A DNA stretch of 64,000 nt, taken from assembly GCA_947462875.1 (NCBI GenBank), contig CANHQJ010000001.1, positions 248,001 to 312,000 on the forward strand. The letters run 5' to 3'. Position numbers and translations under genes: made by a program. Positions 1-8,984 of this stretch are shown here, piece by piece. This stretch comes from Verrucomicrobiia bacterium. Lineage in GTDB: Bacteria > Verrucomicrobiota > Verrucomicrobiia > Verrucomicrobiales > Akkermansiaceae. How positions within the stretch are numbered: position 1 is the first letter of the stretch; every line of letters begins with the position of its first letter. The notes under the pieces are model-generated. The model was given only the letters and a program-made list of their open reading frames with translations, ran no database searches and was not told where the DNA came from.

Positions 1-408
1 CGGTTCCGGCCCGAGCTTGGCGAAAAGCGGGTGGGTGAGGGGATCGTTAGCGATGCAGTGTGTGACGATACCAAAACGGCGCGGGTCATGATAGCGCAGT
101 TGTTTTCCGGTCGAGAGCGTGAACGCGATATGATCGTGCGTGCGGAACTCCGTGGCGGGATCCGCGATGCGAAGGCTGCCGGACATGCCGAGGTGGATGA
201 TCACGTGGTGGTGATCTGTGAAGTGGACGATGAGATATTTCGCGCGACGGGAAACGCCGGTGATCTTTTTCCCTTCGATCCCAGCGAGTGAGTCGGGCAC
301 GGCCTGCCGGAGATCGCGGCGGCGCACGATGATCTCTTTGACGCACGCACCTTTCACGTGCGGCAAGATTCCCAGTCGGGTGGTTTCCACTTCAGGCAGT
401 TCCGGCAT
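1..408 (-). CDS. mutM: Formamidopyrimidine-DNA glycosylase (Fpg/MutM), C-terminus beyond the window
   Basis: From an ATG at 408 the frame stays open for 136 codons to the window edge, so only the N-terminal half is visible. It opens MPELPEVETT, the invariant Fpg start: Pro2 is the Schiff-base nucleophile and Glu3 the acid catalyst. Lys57 in RRAKYL is the expected beta-elimination residue, and HLGMSGSLRI plus the RYHDPRRFG stretch follow as in the family. The enzyme removes 8-oxoguanine and other oxidised purines from DNA and nicks the abasic site. The H2TH and zinc-finger parts lie outside. It is divergent from the small membrane-protein gene beginning near 478. A mutY homologue at 44053 supplies the second arm of the GO repair system. 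Confidence 0.93.
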   Translation of the reverse strand, partial: MPELPEVETTRLGILPHVKGACVKEIIVRRRDLRQAVPDSLAGIEGKKITGVSRRAKYLIVHFTDHHHVIIHLGMSGSLRIADPATEFRTHDHIAFTLSTGKQLRYHDPRRFGIVTHCIANDPLTHPLFAKLGPEP

Positions 409-477
409 CGGAGTGAGGGTAGTTGCGGAGCGACGAATGGGCAATGGAGAATCTTGCGTATGTTCATCATTGCCGTT

Positions 478-942
478 ATGAGTTCTATCTCCATGCAGCC
501 TTCACCGTACACCTCGCCTCAGACCACGGAAATCAATCCGCTCATGATCCGGAAGTCGATGAAGCGCAGCGGATGGGCCGCGTTTATCTGCGGATGGGGA
601 GTCGTGCTGCCGCTGCTGATCGCCCTGGTCGCGGTCGTGAAATCGGGCGTCGGCGCGTTTGCGGAGTTGTCAAAATCGGGCACGGCCGATCCTGCCGCGC
701 TGGCAAATGAGATTTCCGTAATGATTTTATCCATGTTATGGAGCTTGGCGCTATCGCTTGTATTCCTCATCGCCATGATTCTTTGCCTAGTGAAATACCG
801 AAGAGAAAAAAAAGTGCCTTCGAGATCAGGAAGCGAGCTTGGTATCCCAACTGATGCCATGAGATCTGCAGCATCTGGTGTCCGATACCGTAAAAACAAG
901 ATCGTGGGGTTGTCGCTTGTCTTTTCCCCTCTCATGGCCTAG
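478..942 (+). CDS. Small membrane protein, unknown function
   Basis: About 154 residues with two clear hydrophobic segments (roughly residues 30-50 and 80-105) separated by a polar stretch rich in Ser, Ala and Glu, then a basic KYRREKK boundary and a poorly conserved-looking polar tail. The arrangement around the second segment faintly recalls MotA/TolQ/ExbB channel proteins, but I cannot claim that family. The start is uncertain: ATG codons at 460, 478 and 493 are all in frame; 478 is chosen because a CATCAT -10-like element ends 7 nt before it. An in-frame start at 358 would overlap mutM and is rejected. The gene ends 12 nt before the next one, but a good promoter lies inside its 3' end, so the two need not be co-transcribed. 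Confidence 0.6.
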   Translation: MSSISMQPSPYTSPQTTEINPLMIRKSMKRSGWAAFICGWGVVLPLLIALVAVVKSGVGAFAELSKSGTADPAALANEISVMILSMLWSLALSLVFLIAMILCLVKYRREKKVPSRSGSELGIPTDAMRSAASGVRYRKNKIVGLSLVFSPLMA

Positions 943-945
943 GAT
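917..945 (+). promoter_or_regulatory. Candidate sigma70-type promoter for the LplT-PlsC gene
   Basis: TTGTCT (917-922), a 17-nt spacer, then TAGGAT (940-945). The -10 element ends 9 nt before the ATG at 955, giving a leader of only about 3 nt. It overlaps the last codons of the upstream gene. Confidence 0.5.
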
Positions 946-954
946 GCACGGCGG

Positions 955-3402
955 ATGACCGAAGAAATCGATCGCGGAGATAGCCGACCGGCATGGGGTT
1001 CGTTTTGGGCGCTGATTGGCATGCAGGTGCAGAATTCGTTCACCGTCAGCATCATCAAATTTTTACTGATTCCGCTCGGTGCCTGGCTGGCCTTGCAACA
1101 GCAAGGCGGAGAGCTGGCGAAACACACGGAGCATGTCGTCAGTCTTCTACTGGTGTTACCGTATTTGTTGTTTTCTCCCACAGCGGGCTGGATTGGGGAT
1201 CGTTTTCCCAAAAGCCGGGTGATCAAGATTTCCGCCGCGGCACAGTGGGGCATCGTGATGCTGCTGATCGCCGCGATCTGGCTGCGTTCGCTGAATCTGG
1301 GCTTTGTGTGCTTTTTCCTTTATTCACTGCAGTGCTGCCTGCTTAGTCCGGCGAAGCTCGGCGTGGTAAAGGAATTGGTGGGTTCGCGCCGCCTGGCCTT
1401 TGCAACGGGAGTGGTCGAAGGCACGGTGATCCTGGCGATTTTGGCAGGCCAGATCGCGGGAGGGATTTGGTTTGATCACAATCTCATCGGCTCCCACGAT
1501 GGCTGGAATGCGGCGCTGGTGGCGTTGTTTTGGATCGCGGCGATTGCGTTGGCAGGAGCCCTGATCGCGCAATTGATTCACGGCACCAAACCGCAGAGTA
1601 CGGTGCCGTTTCGTAGCGAGCTGATGTTCCGCCACATCAAGGATTCCAAGGTGGTGTGGGCGGACAAGGAACTGCGCATCGCGGCGGTGGGCACGGCGTT
1701 TTTCTGGGCCTTCGCCGGATTTGTGAATCTGGTGGTGATCGAGATCGCCAAACAAACGAGCAGTCAGGAGCTGGGAACGGCGATCTCGAAACTGATGTTT
1801 TTCGCCAGTCTCGGCATCGCCCTTGGGAGTATTTTTGCGGGCATGCTCAGCAAACGCGGCATCGAGTGGTCGCTGGCGCCGATCGGTTTGTTTTTGATGA
1901 GCGGTGCGTTGTTTGTGCTGTCGCAACTCGATACCCATAGTGCGCTGCTGCCCTATTTCCTGAGTTTTGCCGGTGCCGGTGCCGCGATGTTTCTGGTGCC
2001 TGTGAACACTTTTGTTCAAGATCACCCGCCTGCGGAGAAACGCGGAACGGTCATTGCGGTTTCGAACTTTTTCAACAACCTCGGCGGGATTTCCGCTGTC
2101 ATCATCCAGTTGGCGATGGTGCTCGTGGGCATGCACGTGCAGTGGCAGTTTTTGTTGTTGGCGATTCTGACACTCGGCATTGCCGCCCTTGCCGCAAACA
2201 AGTGGATGCCGGAGCTGTTGCGTGTGATCATTCTGCCCATCGTTCGTCTGATCTATCGGCTTCGTGTGATCGGTCACGAACACATGCCGGAAAAAGGCGG
2301 TGTGTTGCTGTTGCCGAACCATGTCACGTGGGCGGATGCGTTTTTCGTCTCAGCGGCTTGCCACAGGCCGGTGCGCTTTGTGATGTTCGATGCCTTCATG
2401 GGTGCGAAGGGTGTGGGCTGGTTTGCGCGCTTGTTCGATACCGTGCCGATCTCGGCGAATCGTGCGAAAGACGCGATCCGCCTTGTCAGCGAGGCCTTGC
2501 AAGCGGGCGATGTGGTTTGTCTGTTTGCCGAGGGCGAACTGACGCGCACGGGCTGCCTGCAGGAGATCAAGCGTGGCTTTGAATTGATGGCGCGCAAGGC
2601 GGGTGCTCCCGTGATTCCGCTGTGGCTCGACGGTGCCTGGGGCTCTGTGTTTTCCTTCGAACGTGGACGCTTTTTCAAAAAGATTCCCTACAGCCTGCCT
2701 TATCCACTGACGGTTGTGATCGCCGAGCCGATGACTTCACAAGAAGCCACTGCGGAAAAGCTCCGTCACTCCCTGCAAAAAGCCAGCGCCACAGCACTGG
2801 AGAGACGCGCAAGTCACTACCGCCAGCGTAAGCAGGACATGGCGCCGGCCTGGATCAACGGTGTGCAGATCGGTCAAATCAATGCTTTGCAGCGCAGACA
2901 GGACATTGCGATGTGGGAGCATGACCCCTTGGCGCAGGAACTTGCATCGATTCACGTCGGCTTCGCACGCACCTATCGCAGTGAGATTCTGGCAGATACG
3001 GCGGATGTGTTGGGCACGGCGATACGGGTGGGAGGAAAAGCCACACGCGAGATGCTGGTGGAGGCGGGGAATGACGCGCAGGCCGGGGTGTTTTATGATT
3101 TCGATTATCAGCCTGCCGCACTTGCCCCTTCGATTCTTCATTGCCCCTGTTATGCGGCGCAGGGGGTGGTCATTGCCATGTCGATGCCGGATCCGCCGCT
3201 GGGCGTGGCTACCAGCAATCCACAGGCTGGCTCACGCGTGGGATCCGTCGGATTATTGTTACCAGGATTCTTTGTGGATGCATCCGCGGACGGGCGCTTG
3301 ATCGTACGCGGCCCCGCTCTGCCTGAAAACGGTCATCTTCTGCCCGCAGGTGCGGCGATCGATGCAATGGGATTTCTCAGCGTTCCCCATCTACCATCAT
3401 GA
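955..3402 (+). CDS. LplT-like MFS transporter fused to PlsC acyltransferase, with a reduced acyl-ACP-ligase-like tail
   Basis: 815 residues. Residues about 10-420 are a 12-helix MFS transporter like LplT, the lysophospholipid flippase. Residues about 430-640 are a PlsC/Aas acyltransferase: NHVTWAD gives the HX4D motif (His456, Asp461), FAEGELTRTG near 524 is the FPEGTR-type motif, and VIPLWLDG near 552 is the last block. Together these would import lysophospholipid and re-acylate it at the inner membrane. In complete LplT-Aas fusions a full AMP-forming acyl-ACP ligase follows. Here only about 175 residues remain: a GSVGLLLPGF...DGRLIVRGP stretch near 764 and a final DAMGFLSV resemble late ligase motifs, but the P-loop (SGTTGxPK) is absent. 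The gene ends in a 4-nt overlap with the phosphorylase gene. Confidence 0.85.
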   Translation: MTEEIDRGDSRPAWGSFWALIGMQVQNSFTVSIIKFLLIPLGAWLALQQQGGELAKHTEHVVSLLLVLPYLLFSPTAGWIGDRFPKSRVIKISAAAQWGIVMLLIAAIWLRSLNLGFVCFFLYSLQCCLLSPAKLGVVKELVGSRRLAFATGVVEGTVILAILAGQIAGGIWFDHNLIGSHDGWNAALVALFWIAAIALAGALIAQLIHGTKPQSTVPFRSELMFRHIKDSKVVWADKELRIAAVGTAFFWAFAGFVNLVVIEIAKQTSSQELGTAISKLMFFASLGIALGSIFAGMLSKRGIEWSLAPIGLFLMSGALFVLSQLDTHSALLPYFLSFAGAGAAMFLVPVNTFVQDHPPAEKRGTVIAVSNFFNNLGGISAVIIQLAMVLVGMHVQWQFLLLAILTLGIAALAANKWMPELLRVIILPIVRLIYRLRVIGHEHMPEKGGVLLLPNHVTWADAFFVSAACHRPVRFVMFDAFMGAKGVGWFARLFDTVPISANRAKDAIRLVSEALQAGDVVCLFAEGELTRTGCLQEIKRGFELMARKAGAPVIPLWLDGAWGSVFSFERGRFFKKIPYSLPYPLTVVIAEPMTSQEATAEKLRHSLQKASATALERRASHYRQRKQDMAPAWINGVQIGQINALQRRQDIAMWEHDPLAQELASIHVGFARTYRSEILADTADVLGTAIRVGGKATREMLVEAGNDAQAGVFYDFDYQPAALAPSILHCPCYAAQGVVIAMSMPDPPLGVATSNPQAGSRVGSVGLLLPGFFVDASADGRLIVRGPALPENGHLLPAGAAIDAMGFLSVPHLPS

Positions 3403-4139
3403 GTGCCAACATTGCCATTGTATTGGGTTCCGGACTCGGCAGTCTTGCCGATGCGGTAACGATTGAGCGCGAGGTGCCTTTTGCCGATGCGGGCATGCCA
3501 TCATCAAAGGTGGCCGGGCATGCGGGGCGTTTTTTGTTAGGTGAATGTTTCGGGCTAAAGCTGTGGGTCATGCAGGGTCGGGTGCATTTGTATGAGGGAC
3601 ATGCGGCATACGATGTCGCCGCGGGCGTTCGCTGGTTGGCAGGGCAGGGGGTAAGTCGGTTGATCCTGACCAATGCCGCCGGTTCCTTACGCACGGGATT
3701 TTCACCGGGGGAATGGATGATGCTCAGCGATCATTTGAATCTCACGGGCACTTCGCCGCTGGAAGGTGGGGCGAATTTCATCGATATGAGCGAGGTTTAT
3801 TCGCTGCCTTGGCGAGAGCGGATGCGCGATTGCGCGAGGAAGCTGATGATGCCATTGCATGAAGGCGTGTATGCCGGTCTGCGCGGGCCGCAATATGAGA
3901 CTCCGGCGGAAATCCGCATGCTGCAAGTGATGGGTGCTGACGCTGTCGGCATGAGCACAGTGCTGGAGGCGCTGCAAGCCAAGGCGCTGGGCATGGAAGT
4001 CCTGGGATTTTCCTGCCTGACGAATTGGGGTGCCGGTTTGTCCGATGCCGGATTGGATCATGCGGAAGTGCTGCATACCGGCCAATCCGCCGCGTCACAA
4101 ATGATGCGCCTGCTGGAAGTAGCGCTGGCCGATGGATGA
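3399..4139 (+). CDS. punA: Purine nucleoside phosphorylase (trimeric type)
   Basis: 246 residues, slightly shorter than the 270-290 usual for trimeric PNPs. Family signatures run in order: VLGSGLG near residues 8-14 (phosphate loop), GRVHLYEGH, LILTNAAGSL, LRGPQYETPAEIR, GADAVGMST (purine and ribose contacts) and SCLTNWGAGL. It splits purine nucleosides with phosphate to the free base and ribose-1-phosphate in cytosolic purine salvage. Its ATG overlaps the previous stop as ATGA, so the two are translationally coupled. A guanine-deaminase-like gene at 12724 could act on the guanine released. Assignment is secure at family level; substrate preference (guanine/hypoxanthine) is by family only. 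Confidence 0.93.
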   Translation: MSANIAIVLGSGLGSLADAVTIEREVPFADAGMPSSKVAGHAGRFLLGECFGLKLWVMQGRVHLYEGHAAYDVAAGVRWLAGQGVSRLILTNAAGSLRTGFSPGEWMMLSDHLNLTGTSPLEGGANFIDMSEVYSLPWRERMRDCARKLMMPLHEGVYAGLRGPQYETPAEIRMLQVMGADAVGMSTVLEALQAKALGMEVLGFSCLTNWGAGLSDAGLDHAEVLHTGQSAASQMMRLLEVALADG

Positions 4140-4177
4140 TGCCATGTGAACGGATTTCGTGAAAATTGTCTGTCAGA

Positions 4178-5611
4178 ATGGCAGGATTTCCGGCGTTCTA
4201 TGATGTCGTGAAACAAACCCATAAAATTCGTGGCCTGCGATGGTGGATCGTTGGCTTGATCTTTCTGGCCGCCGTGCTGAATTATGTCGATAGACAGACG
4301 CTCTCGGCGCTGGCCCCTACCATCCAGAAGGACCTGGCCATGGATGATCACGATTACGCGAATGTGGTCAATATCTTCCTCGTGGCTTACACGATCGCCT
4401 ACCTGATCTCGGGAAAAATTGTCGATCGTCTGGGAACGCGCACGGGTACCCTGGTGTTTGTGATCTGGTGGTCCATCGCCAACATGCTCACGGCGGCGGC
4501 ACAGGGCATGCGCTCGATGAGTTCGTATCGATTTTTGTTAGGTCTGGGTGAGGCGGGTATTTGGCCGGCCGCATCCAAGGCGGTCTCCGAATGGTTCCCC
4601 GCACGCGAGCGGGCGCTGGCGATCGGCTTCTACACCATGGGTGCGACCATCGGCGCCACCTGCGCGCCCTATATCGTCATACCGCTCGCGACTTACTCCT
4701 ATCATGAAGCGTGGCCGTGGCTGGTAGATGTGTTAGGTCACGGCACGGGCTGGCGATTGGCGTTCATCATCACCGGCGCTGCGGGTTTGATCTGGTTGAT
4801 TCCCTGGTTGTTTCTCTATCGCAAACCACGGGAAAACCGATTCCTCAGCGCGGAAGAACTGGCGCTGATTGAAGATGGCGAGGCGGTAACGGAAACCGAG
4901 TCAGAGCCCTCATGGACATGGAAACAAGTGCTGTGTTTCCGCCCCACATGGTTGTTGCTGTTCGGGCGCCTGATCACCGATCCGGTATGGTATTTCTATC
5001 AGTTCTGGTTCGCCAAGTTTCTCAGCAGCGAGCGTGGCGTGAGCCAGGAGCAACTCACGATCACGTGGGTGATTTACGCCGCGGCGGGGGTAGGGAGCCT
5101 GCTTGGCGGATGGTGGTCCGGTGCCCTGATCAAACGTGGGAAAAATCCCGTGCAAGGACGCTTGCGGGTCATGCTCTTTTGCGCCTGCATCGTTCCGCTT
5201 TCGCCACTCATCAGCATGGCGACAGGCTTGAACGCGACCTTGGCCATCACTGTCGTTACTGTAATCGCTTCGCTGGCGTGGCTGATCAACATCAGTTCCC
5301 TGGTGGTCGATGTCGTGCCGAAGCATTCCGTGGGCACGGTGTTCAGTGTGGTGGCTGCCGGTTCGACCATTGGCGGCATCATCATGAACACACTGGTCGC
5401 CAGCATGGTGTCGGGGCCCTCGACAAAGGCGGCGGGCTTTCTCGATCAGGGCGTGCAGGCGGTGGCGGGCTTTCTGATCAATGCCGTGCAGGGGCGTGGC
5501 TACGGCACCTGGTTCCTGATCATGGCATTTCTTCACCCGATCGCCCTGCTGCTTCTGCATTTCGGAAAAATCGGCAAATTCCATGACTTTGTGAAACCCC
5601 GCACTCTCTAA
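4178..5611 (+). CDS. MFS transporter, ACS (hexuronate/anion symporter) family
   Basis: 477 residues with 12 predicted membrane helices. NYVDRQTLSALAP in helix 1, the DRLGTRTG loop (MFS motif A), and RFLLGLGEAGIWPAASKAVSEWFPARERALAIG are characteristic of the ExuT/GudP anion:cation symporter group, which imports hexuronates, glucarate or similar sugar acids. I use ATG 4178; a TTG at 4166 is in frame but less likely. The stop lies 11 nt before the discoidin-GH9 gene, followed by two further overlapping genes, so it probably imports the product those enzymes release. The actual substrate cannot be read from sequence. Confidence 0.88.
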   Translation: MAGFPAFYDVVKQTHKIRGLRWWIVGLIFLAAVLNYVDRQTLSALAPTIQKDLAMDDHDYANVVNIFLVAYTIAYLISGKIVDRLGTRTGTLVFVIWWSIANMLTAAAQGMRSMSSYRFLLGLGEAGIWPAASKAVSEWFPARERALAIGFYTMGATIGATCAPYIVIPLATYSYHEAWPWLVDVLGHGTGWRLAFIITGAAGLIWLIPWLFLYRKPRENRFLSAEELALIEDGEAVTETESEPSWTWKQVLCFRPTWLLLFGRLITDPVWYFYQFWFAKFLSSERGVSQEQLTITWVIYAAAGVGSLLGGWWSGALIKRGKNPVQGRLRVMLFCACIVPLSPLISMATGLNATLAITVVTVIASLAWLINISSLVVDVVPKHSVGTVFSVVAAGSTIGGIIMNTLVASMVSGPSTKAAGFLDQGVQAVAGFLINAVQGRGYGTWFLIMAFLHPIALLLLHFGKIGKFHDFVKPRTL

Positions 5612-5622
5612 CAGATACTCAG

Positions 5623-7914
5623 ATGACTCAGAATTCCCTTCGTCTCTTGTGGCTCGCGCTTGGCACCATGTCGATGCAGGCCCAGCCTGTGCCGGTGAAA
5701 ATCGTCGCGGCGACAGCCAGTTCCGCGATGAAACAATACCCTGCCGCACTGGCGATCGACGGCAAGATTTCCGATGCCTCGCGCTGGGTCAGCGAGCAGT
5801 CAACCGGAAAATCATGGCTGGAGATTCGTCTCGAAAAAAAATCCGCTCTGGCAGGGATTCATTTCCATAGCGGCTATGGGGACAAAGACGTGGTAAGCGG
5901 GCTGACGGTGCAGTTTCTGTCGGCTGACAAGTGGGTTACGATTCCATCGGCAGTGGTGACCGATAACAAAAATCCGAACCTCGCCATCGCCTTTGATGCG
6001 ACGATGACGGTGGAGACCGATCGGTTGCGTTTTGTCATCGATGAGACCAAAGACCGCATGGCGCGAGTGAAGGAAGTGATCGTGTGGCCGGCCGGAAAAG
6101 GCGATCTGCCAGCCATCAAGTCGTCATCCTCATCCGCTGCCAAAGTCATTCCCCGGGTGCCGCTGATTTACCTCAACCAGAGCGGATTCAATTTCGGTAA
6201 GCCCAAGCGCTTCACCGCACCGACGTTGGCGGACGACACACGATTCATCGTGCGCGCCGCGAGCGGAGGGCCGTCATTGTATGAGGGGAAGATCCGCCAG
6301 CATATCGGCGACTTCACGGCATTCGATACGATCTCCGATCAGGAATACGTGGTGCAGGCGGGGGAATATGTTTCCGTGCCCTTCCGCATCGGCCACTATT
6401 GGCTGGAGCGCGTGACCTATCAGAATGCGGTGAATTTCATGATCGATAGCCGGCATCACGTTGGCAACGAGCGCGCCAAATGTGTCGGGTCCTTCGGTTG
6501 GCGCGATGATCATCACTTCGGTTGGGAACTCCACACCCTGGTGCCGCAGTATTTGTCGAATCCCAGTGCCTACGAGCGCATGCCCTCCCAGGTGAAGTAT
6601 GAAAAACCAAGCGATCCATCACTGTGGGGCGCATTGGAGCCATACAAGGAAGAGGCGCCCGATATCGTGAAATTGATTCACTGGGGCGCGGATGTCATTG
6701 TAACCCAGAAGCTGGGCCACGAAATGCTCAAGTCCCAGCTCGCCTATTTCCTGTATGCGTGGCCGATGCTGCAAAAGTACCTGCCCGCGCAAAACTACGA
6801 AGTCGTGAGCAACTATGCCTTTGCCAGATGGGACGATGAAAAAAAGGATCGCACCTACCCTTATGATGAAAGCCCGGAAAACAATCTGTTGGCCTTGAAG
6901 ACAAAAATCGGCAGCACCAAAGGTTGTCTGCCTCCCGGCTTTTCCGTGCAACCGAATCTCATGATGCATGAGGTGGCGAAGCGCCAGAAGCGCGCCGACG
7001 CCATGTTGTATTTCGATGTCGCCCACCGGCAGTGCGAGTGGATGATCCGGAACCTTGACTGGAACGATCCTCTGGTCACCAAAGGCCAGCGCATGAGCGA
7101 GTTTCTCACCATCACGGGAATGGCGCATTTCTTGCAAGAATATCCAGGGACAGCACCGAAAGGCCTGGCGCAAAAAATCAACGATTGGGCCGATGTTGTG
7201 GTGCGTCGTTCTGACAATTTGTGGGATTTCCGCAAGCTGGATGACAAGGATGGCTGGACTCCCATGGGGGAAAAACCGACGATGTGGAACGAGCCCGGCA
7301 ATGTCGTGGGACTGCCCTCGGCGCTGATTGCCGCATTGCCCTATATCCGCAACAAGGAAACCGCGGTTCGTTTGCGGCAGTTGGTCTGGTCGCACATGGA
7401 TCAGATGTTCGGTCGCAATCCGTCAGGCTTGCATTTTTCCTACGACGCGCCGCGCGAAATCGAGGGAGTGGAGCACGGTTGGTATCGTTTCTATCCGGGC
7501 GGCATCGGGCGCCTGGCGAACGCGCGATTCGTCATCGATGGCAGTTGCAAGAATGCGCATTATCCGTACAACCCGCAGGTGGGGGACATCGGTTGGACCG
7601 AGGGATGGATTCAGTTCAATTGCTGCTTCAATATCAGCCTCGCCTATCTCGCCTACGACGAAAACAAAGTGCAAGTGCTGCGCGAGGGCGATGACGTGAT
7701 CATCCGCCTCCAGGCTCCGCTCAACTTCGATGCGAAAACCATTGAGCGTGCCACTGTCATCGGCAGCGACGGCAGCGGTGCGGAAGCGAGCATCGAACTC
7801 ACCGAAGACGGACCGAACGCTCGCACGTTTTCGCGCAAGATGCCTCTGCCAGCCTCGAAAAAACTCGAAGTCCGCTATGGCTTCGGCTATCTCTCCACAA
7901 AAGCTTCGTTATGA
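5623..7914 (+). CDS. Secreted discoidin-domain glycoside hydrolase, GH9-like
   Basis: 763 residues. A signal peptide (about 1-20, ending MQAQ) is followed by an F5/8-type C (discoidin) carbohydrate-binding-like module at about 25-165, beginning with the typical PAALAIDGKISDASRW pattern. Residues about 180-285 (VPLIYLNQSGFNFGKPKRF) look like the N-terminal Ig-like domain of GH9 cellulases (NQVGY...PK). The rest is an alpha/alpha-barrel-like region with FGRNPSG near 596, matching the GH9 signature (L)GRNPTG. A polysaccharide hydrolase is likely, but the family call is by motif only and catalytic acids were not assigned; an unclassified six-hairpin glycosidase is the alternative. It lies between the MFS gene and the GH43-like gene, with a 4-nt overlap to the latter. 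Confidence 0.7.
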   Translation: MTQNSLRLLWLALGTMSMQAQPVPVKIVAATASSAMKQYPAALAIDGKISDASRWVSEQSTGKSWLEIRLEKKSALAGIHFHSGYGDKDVVSGLTVQFLSADKWVTIPSAVVTDNKNPNLAIAFDATMTVETDRLRFVIDETKDRMARVKEVIVWPAGKGDLPAIKSSSSSAAKVIPRVPLIYLNQSGFNFGKPKRFTAPTLADDTRFIVRAASGGPSLYEGKIRQHIGDFTAFDTISDQEYVVQAGEYVSVPFRIGHYWLERVTYQNAVNFMIDSRHHVGNERAKCVGSFGWRDDHHFGWELHTLVPQYLSNPSAYERMPSQVKYEKPSDPSLWGALEPYKEEAPDIVKLIHWGADVIVTQKLGHEMLKSQLAYFLYAWPMLQKYLPAQNYEVVSNYAFARWDDEKKDRTYPYDESPENNLLALKTKIGSTKGCLPPGFSVQPNLMMHEVAKRQKRADAMLYFDVAHRQCEWMIRNLDWNDPLVTKGQRMSEFLTITGMAHFLQEYPGTAPKGLAQKINDWADVVVRRSDNLWDFRKLDDKDGWTPMGEKPTMWNEPGNVVGLPSALIAALPYIRNKETAVRLRQLVWSHMDQMFGRNPSGLHFSYDAPREIEGVEHGWYRFYPGGIGRLANARFVIDGSCKNAHYPYNPQVGDIGWTEGWIQFNCCFNISLAYLAYDENKVQVLREGDDVIIRLQAPLNFDAKTIERATVIGSDGSGAEASIELTEDGPNARTFSRKMPLPASKKLEVRYGFGYLSTKASL

Positions 7915-8984
7915 TGCGCTGGTTGTTTTGTTGGATCGGTCTATCCTGCGCGGCAGCGGAGGAGCTCGATCTTTTTTCCCGCATCCAGCCACTGCCGCCG
8001 GGAAATCGCTTTGCGGAAAAAGGCTACCATGTGTGGTGCGGCGCGCCGGTGAAAGGACCTGACGGCAAGTATCACTTGTTCTACTCGCGCTGGCCTGAGT
8101 CGGTGGGGTTCGCTCCCGGGTGGGCGCTTCACTCGGAGATCGCCTATGCGGTCTCCGACCATCCGCAGGGACCGTATCGGCATGTCAACGTGGCTCTTGC
8201 CAAACGCCCGCCGCAGCCGGCGACAGGGAAAAAATACTGGGACGGCGATGTGACGCACAATCCCAACGTCTTTTTCCACCGGGGTAGCTACTACCTTTAC
8301 TACATGGGCAATCACGGCGATGGGAAAAGTTATCCGATGCATCGCAATCATCAACGGATCGGACTGGCTATCGCCACAAATCCCGCTGGCCCGTGGAAAC
8401 GCCCCGATCAGCCGATTGTGGATGTTTCCGCGGATCAGAAAGCCTTTGATTCCCTCTGCGTCACGAATCCTGCCGCCTGTTTGCGTCCGGACGGTGGCGT
8501 GCTGCTGATTTACAAGGCCGTGCAAGTGGAAGCGGGCAAGCCGATGGGAGGAAAAGTCCGCTACGGTGCGGCCATCGCCGAGACACCTGAGGGTCCCTAC
8601 ATCAAACAACCGGGAAACATTTTCGAAGCGGAACCGGGGGCGAAACACTGGATGCTCGCCGAGGATCCGTATGTCTGGTTCAGCGAAAGCCATGGACAGC
8701 GCTACTATGCCGTCACGCGTGATGTGATCGGCAAGTTTTCCGGTGAATCCGGTGGCCTGTGTTTGTTCGAATCAAAGGATGGCCTGCGCTGGAATCCCGC
8801 CCGCCACACCAAGGTGCTGGGACTTCAGTATGCGTTGTCCGATGGCAGCAAGGCATCCAAAGTGGAGCGCCCCGCGCTGCTGATGGAGAATGGCGAGCCG
8901 ATCTATCTGTTCGGTGCTGTCAACGGTTACCCACCGCGCGGCAAAACCAGCAGCAATGTGGCCATCCCACTCACTAAACCATGA
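7911..8984 (+). CDS. Secreted GH43/GH117-like five-bladed propeller glycosidase
   Basis: 357 residues beginning with a short signal peptide (MMRWLFCWIGLSCAAAEE). The body shows repeated blade motifs typical of the GH43/GH32/GH117 superfamily: APVKGPDGKYHLFYSRWP, DVTHNPNVFFHRGSYYLYYMG, IGLAIATNPAGPWKRPDQP, TNPAACLRPDGGVLLIYKA and AEDPYVWFSESHGQRYY. The Asp and Glu residues placed on successive blades (for example the D of AEDPYVW) are candidate catalytic residues. Such enzymes remove terminal sugars from oligosaccharides outside the cytoplasm. ATGA overlaps at both ends tie it to the GH9-like and SGNH genes. The linkage is unknown, and some proteins of this fold are non-catalytic. Confidence 0.75.
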   Translation: MMRWLFCWIGLSCAAAEELDLFSRIQPLPPGNRFAEKGYHVWCGAPVKGPDGKYHLFYSRWPESVGFAPGWALHSEIAYAVSDHPQGPYRHVNVALAKRPPQPATGKKYWDGDVTHNPNVFFHRGSYYLYYMGNHGDGKSYPMHRNHQRIGLAIATNPAGPWKRPDQPIVDVSADQKAFDSLCVTNPAACLRPDGGVLLIYKAVQVEAGKPMGGKVRYGAAIAETPEGPYIKQPGNIFEAEPGAKHWMLAEDPYVWFSESHGQRYYAVTRDVIGKFSGESGGLCLFESKDGLRWNPARHTKVLGLQYALSDGSKASKVERPALLMENGEPIYLFGAVNGYPPRGKTSSNVAIPLTKP

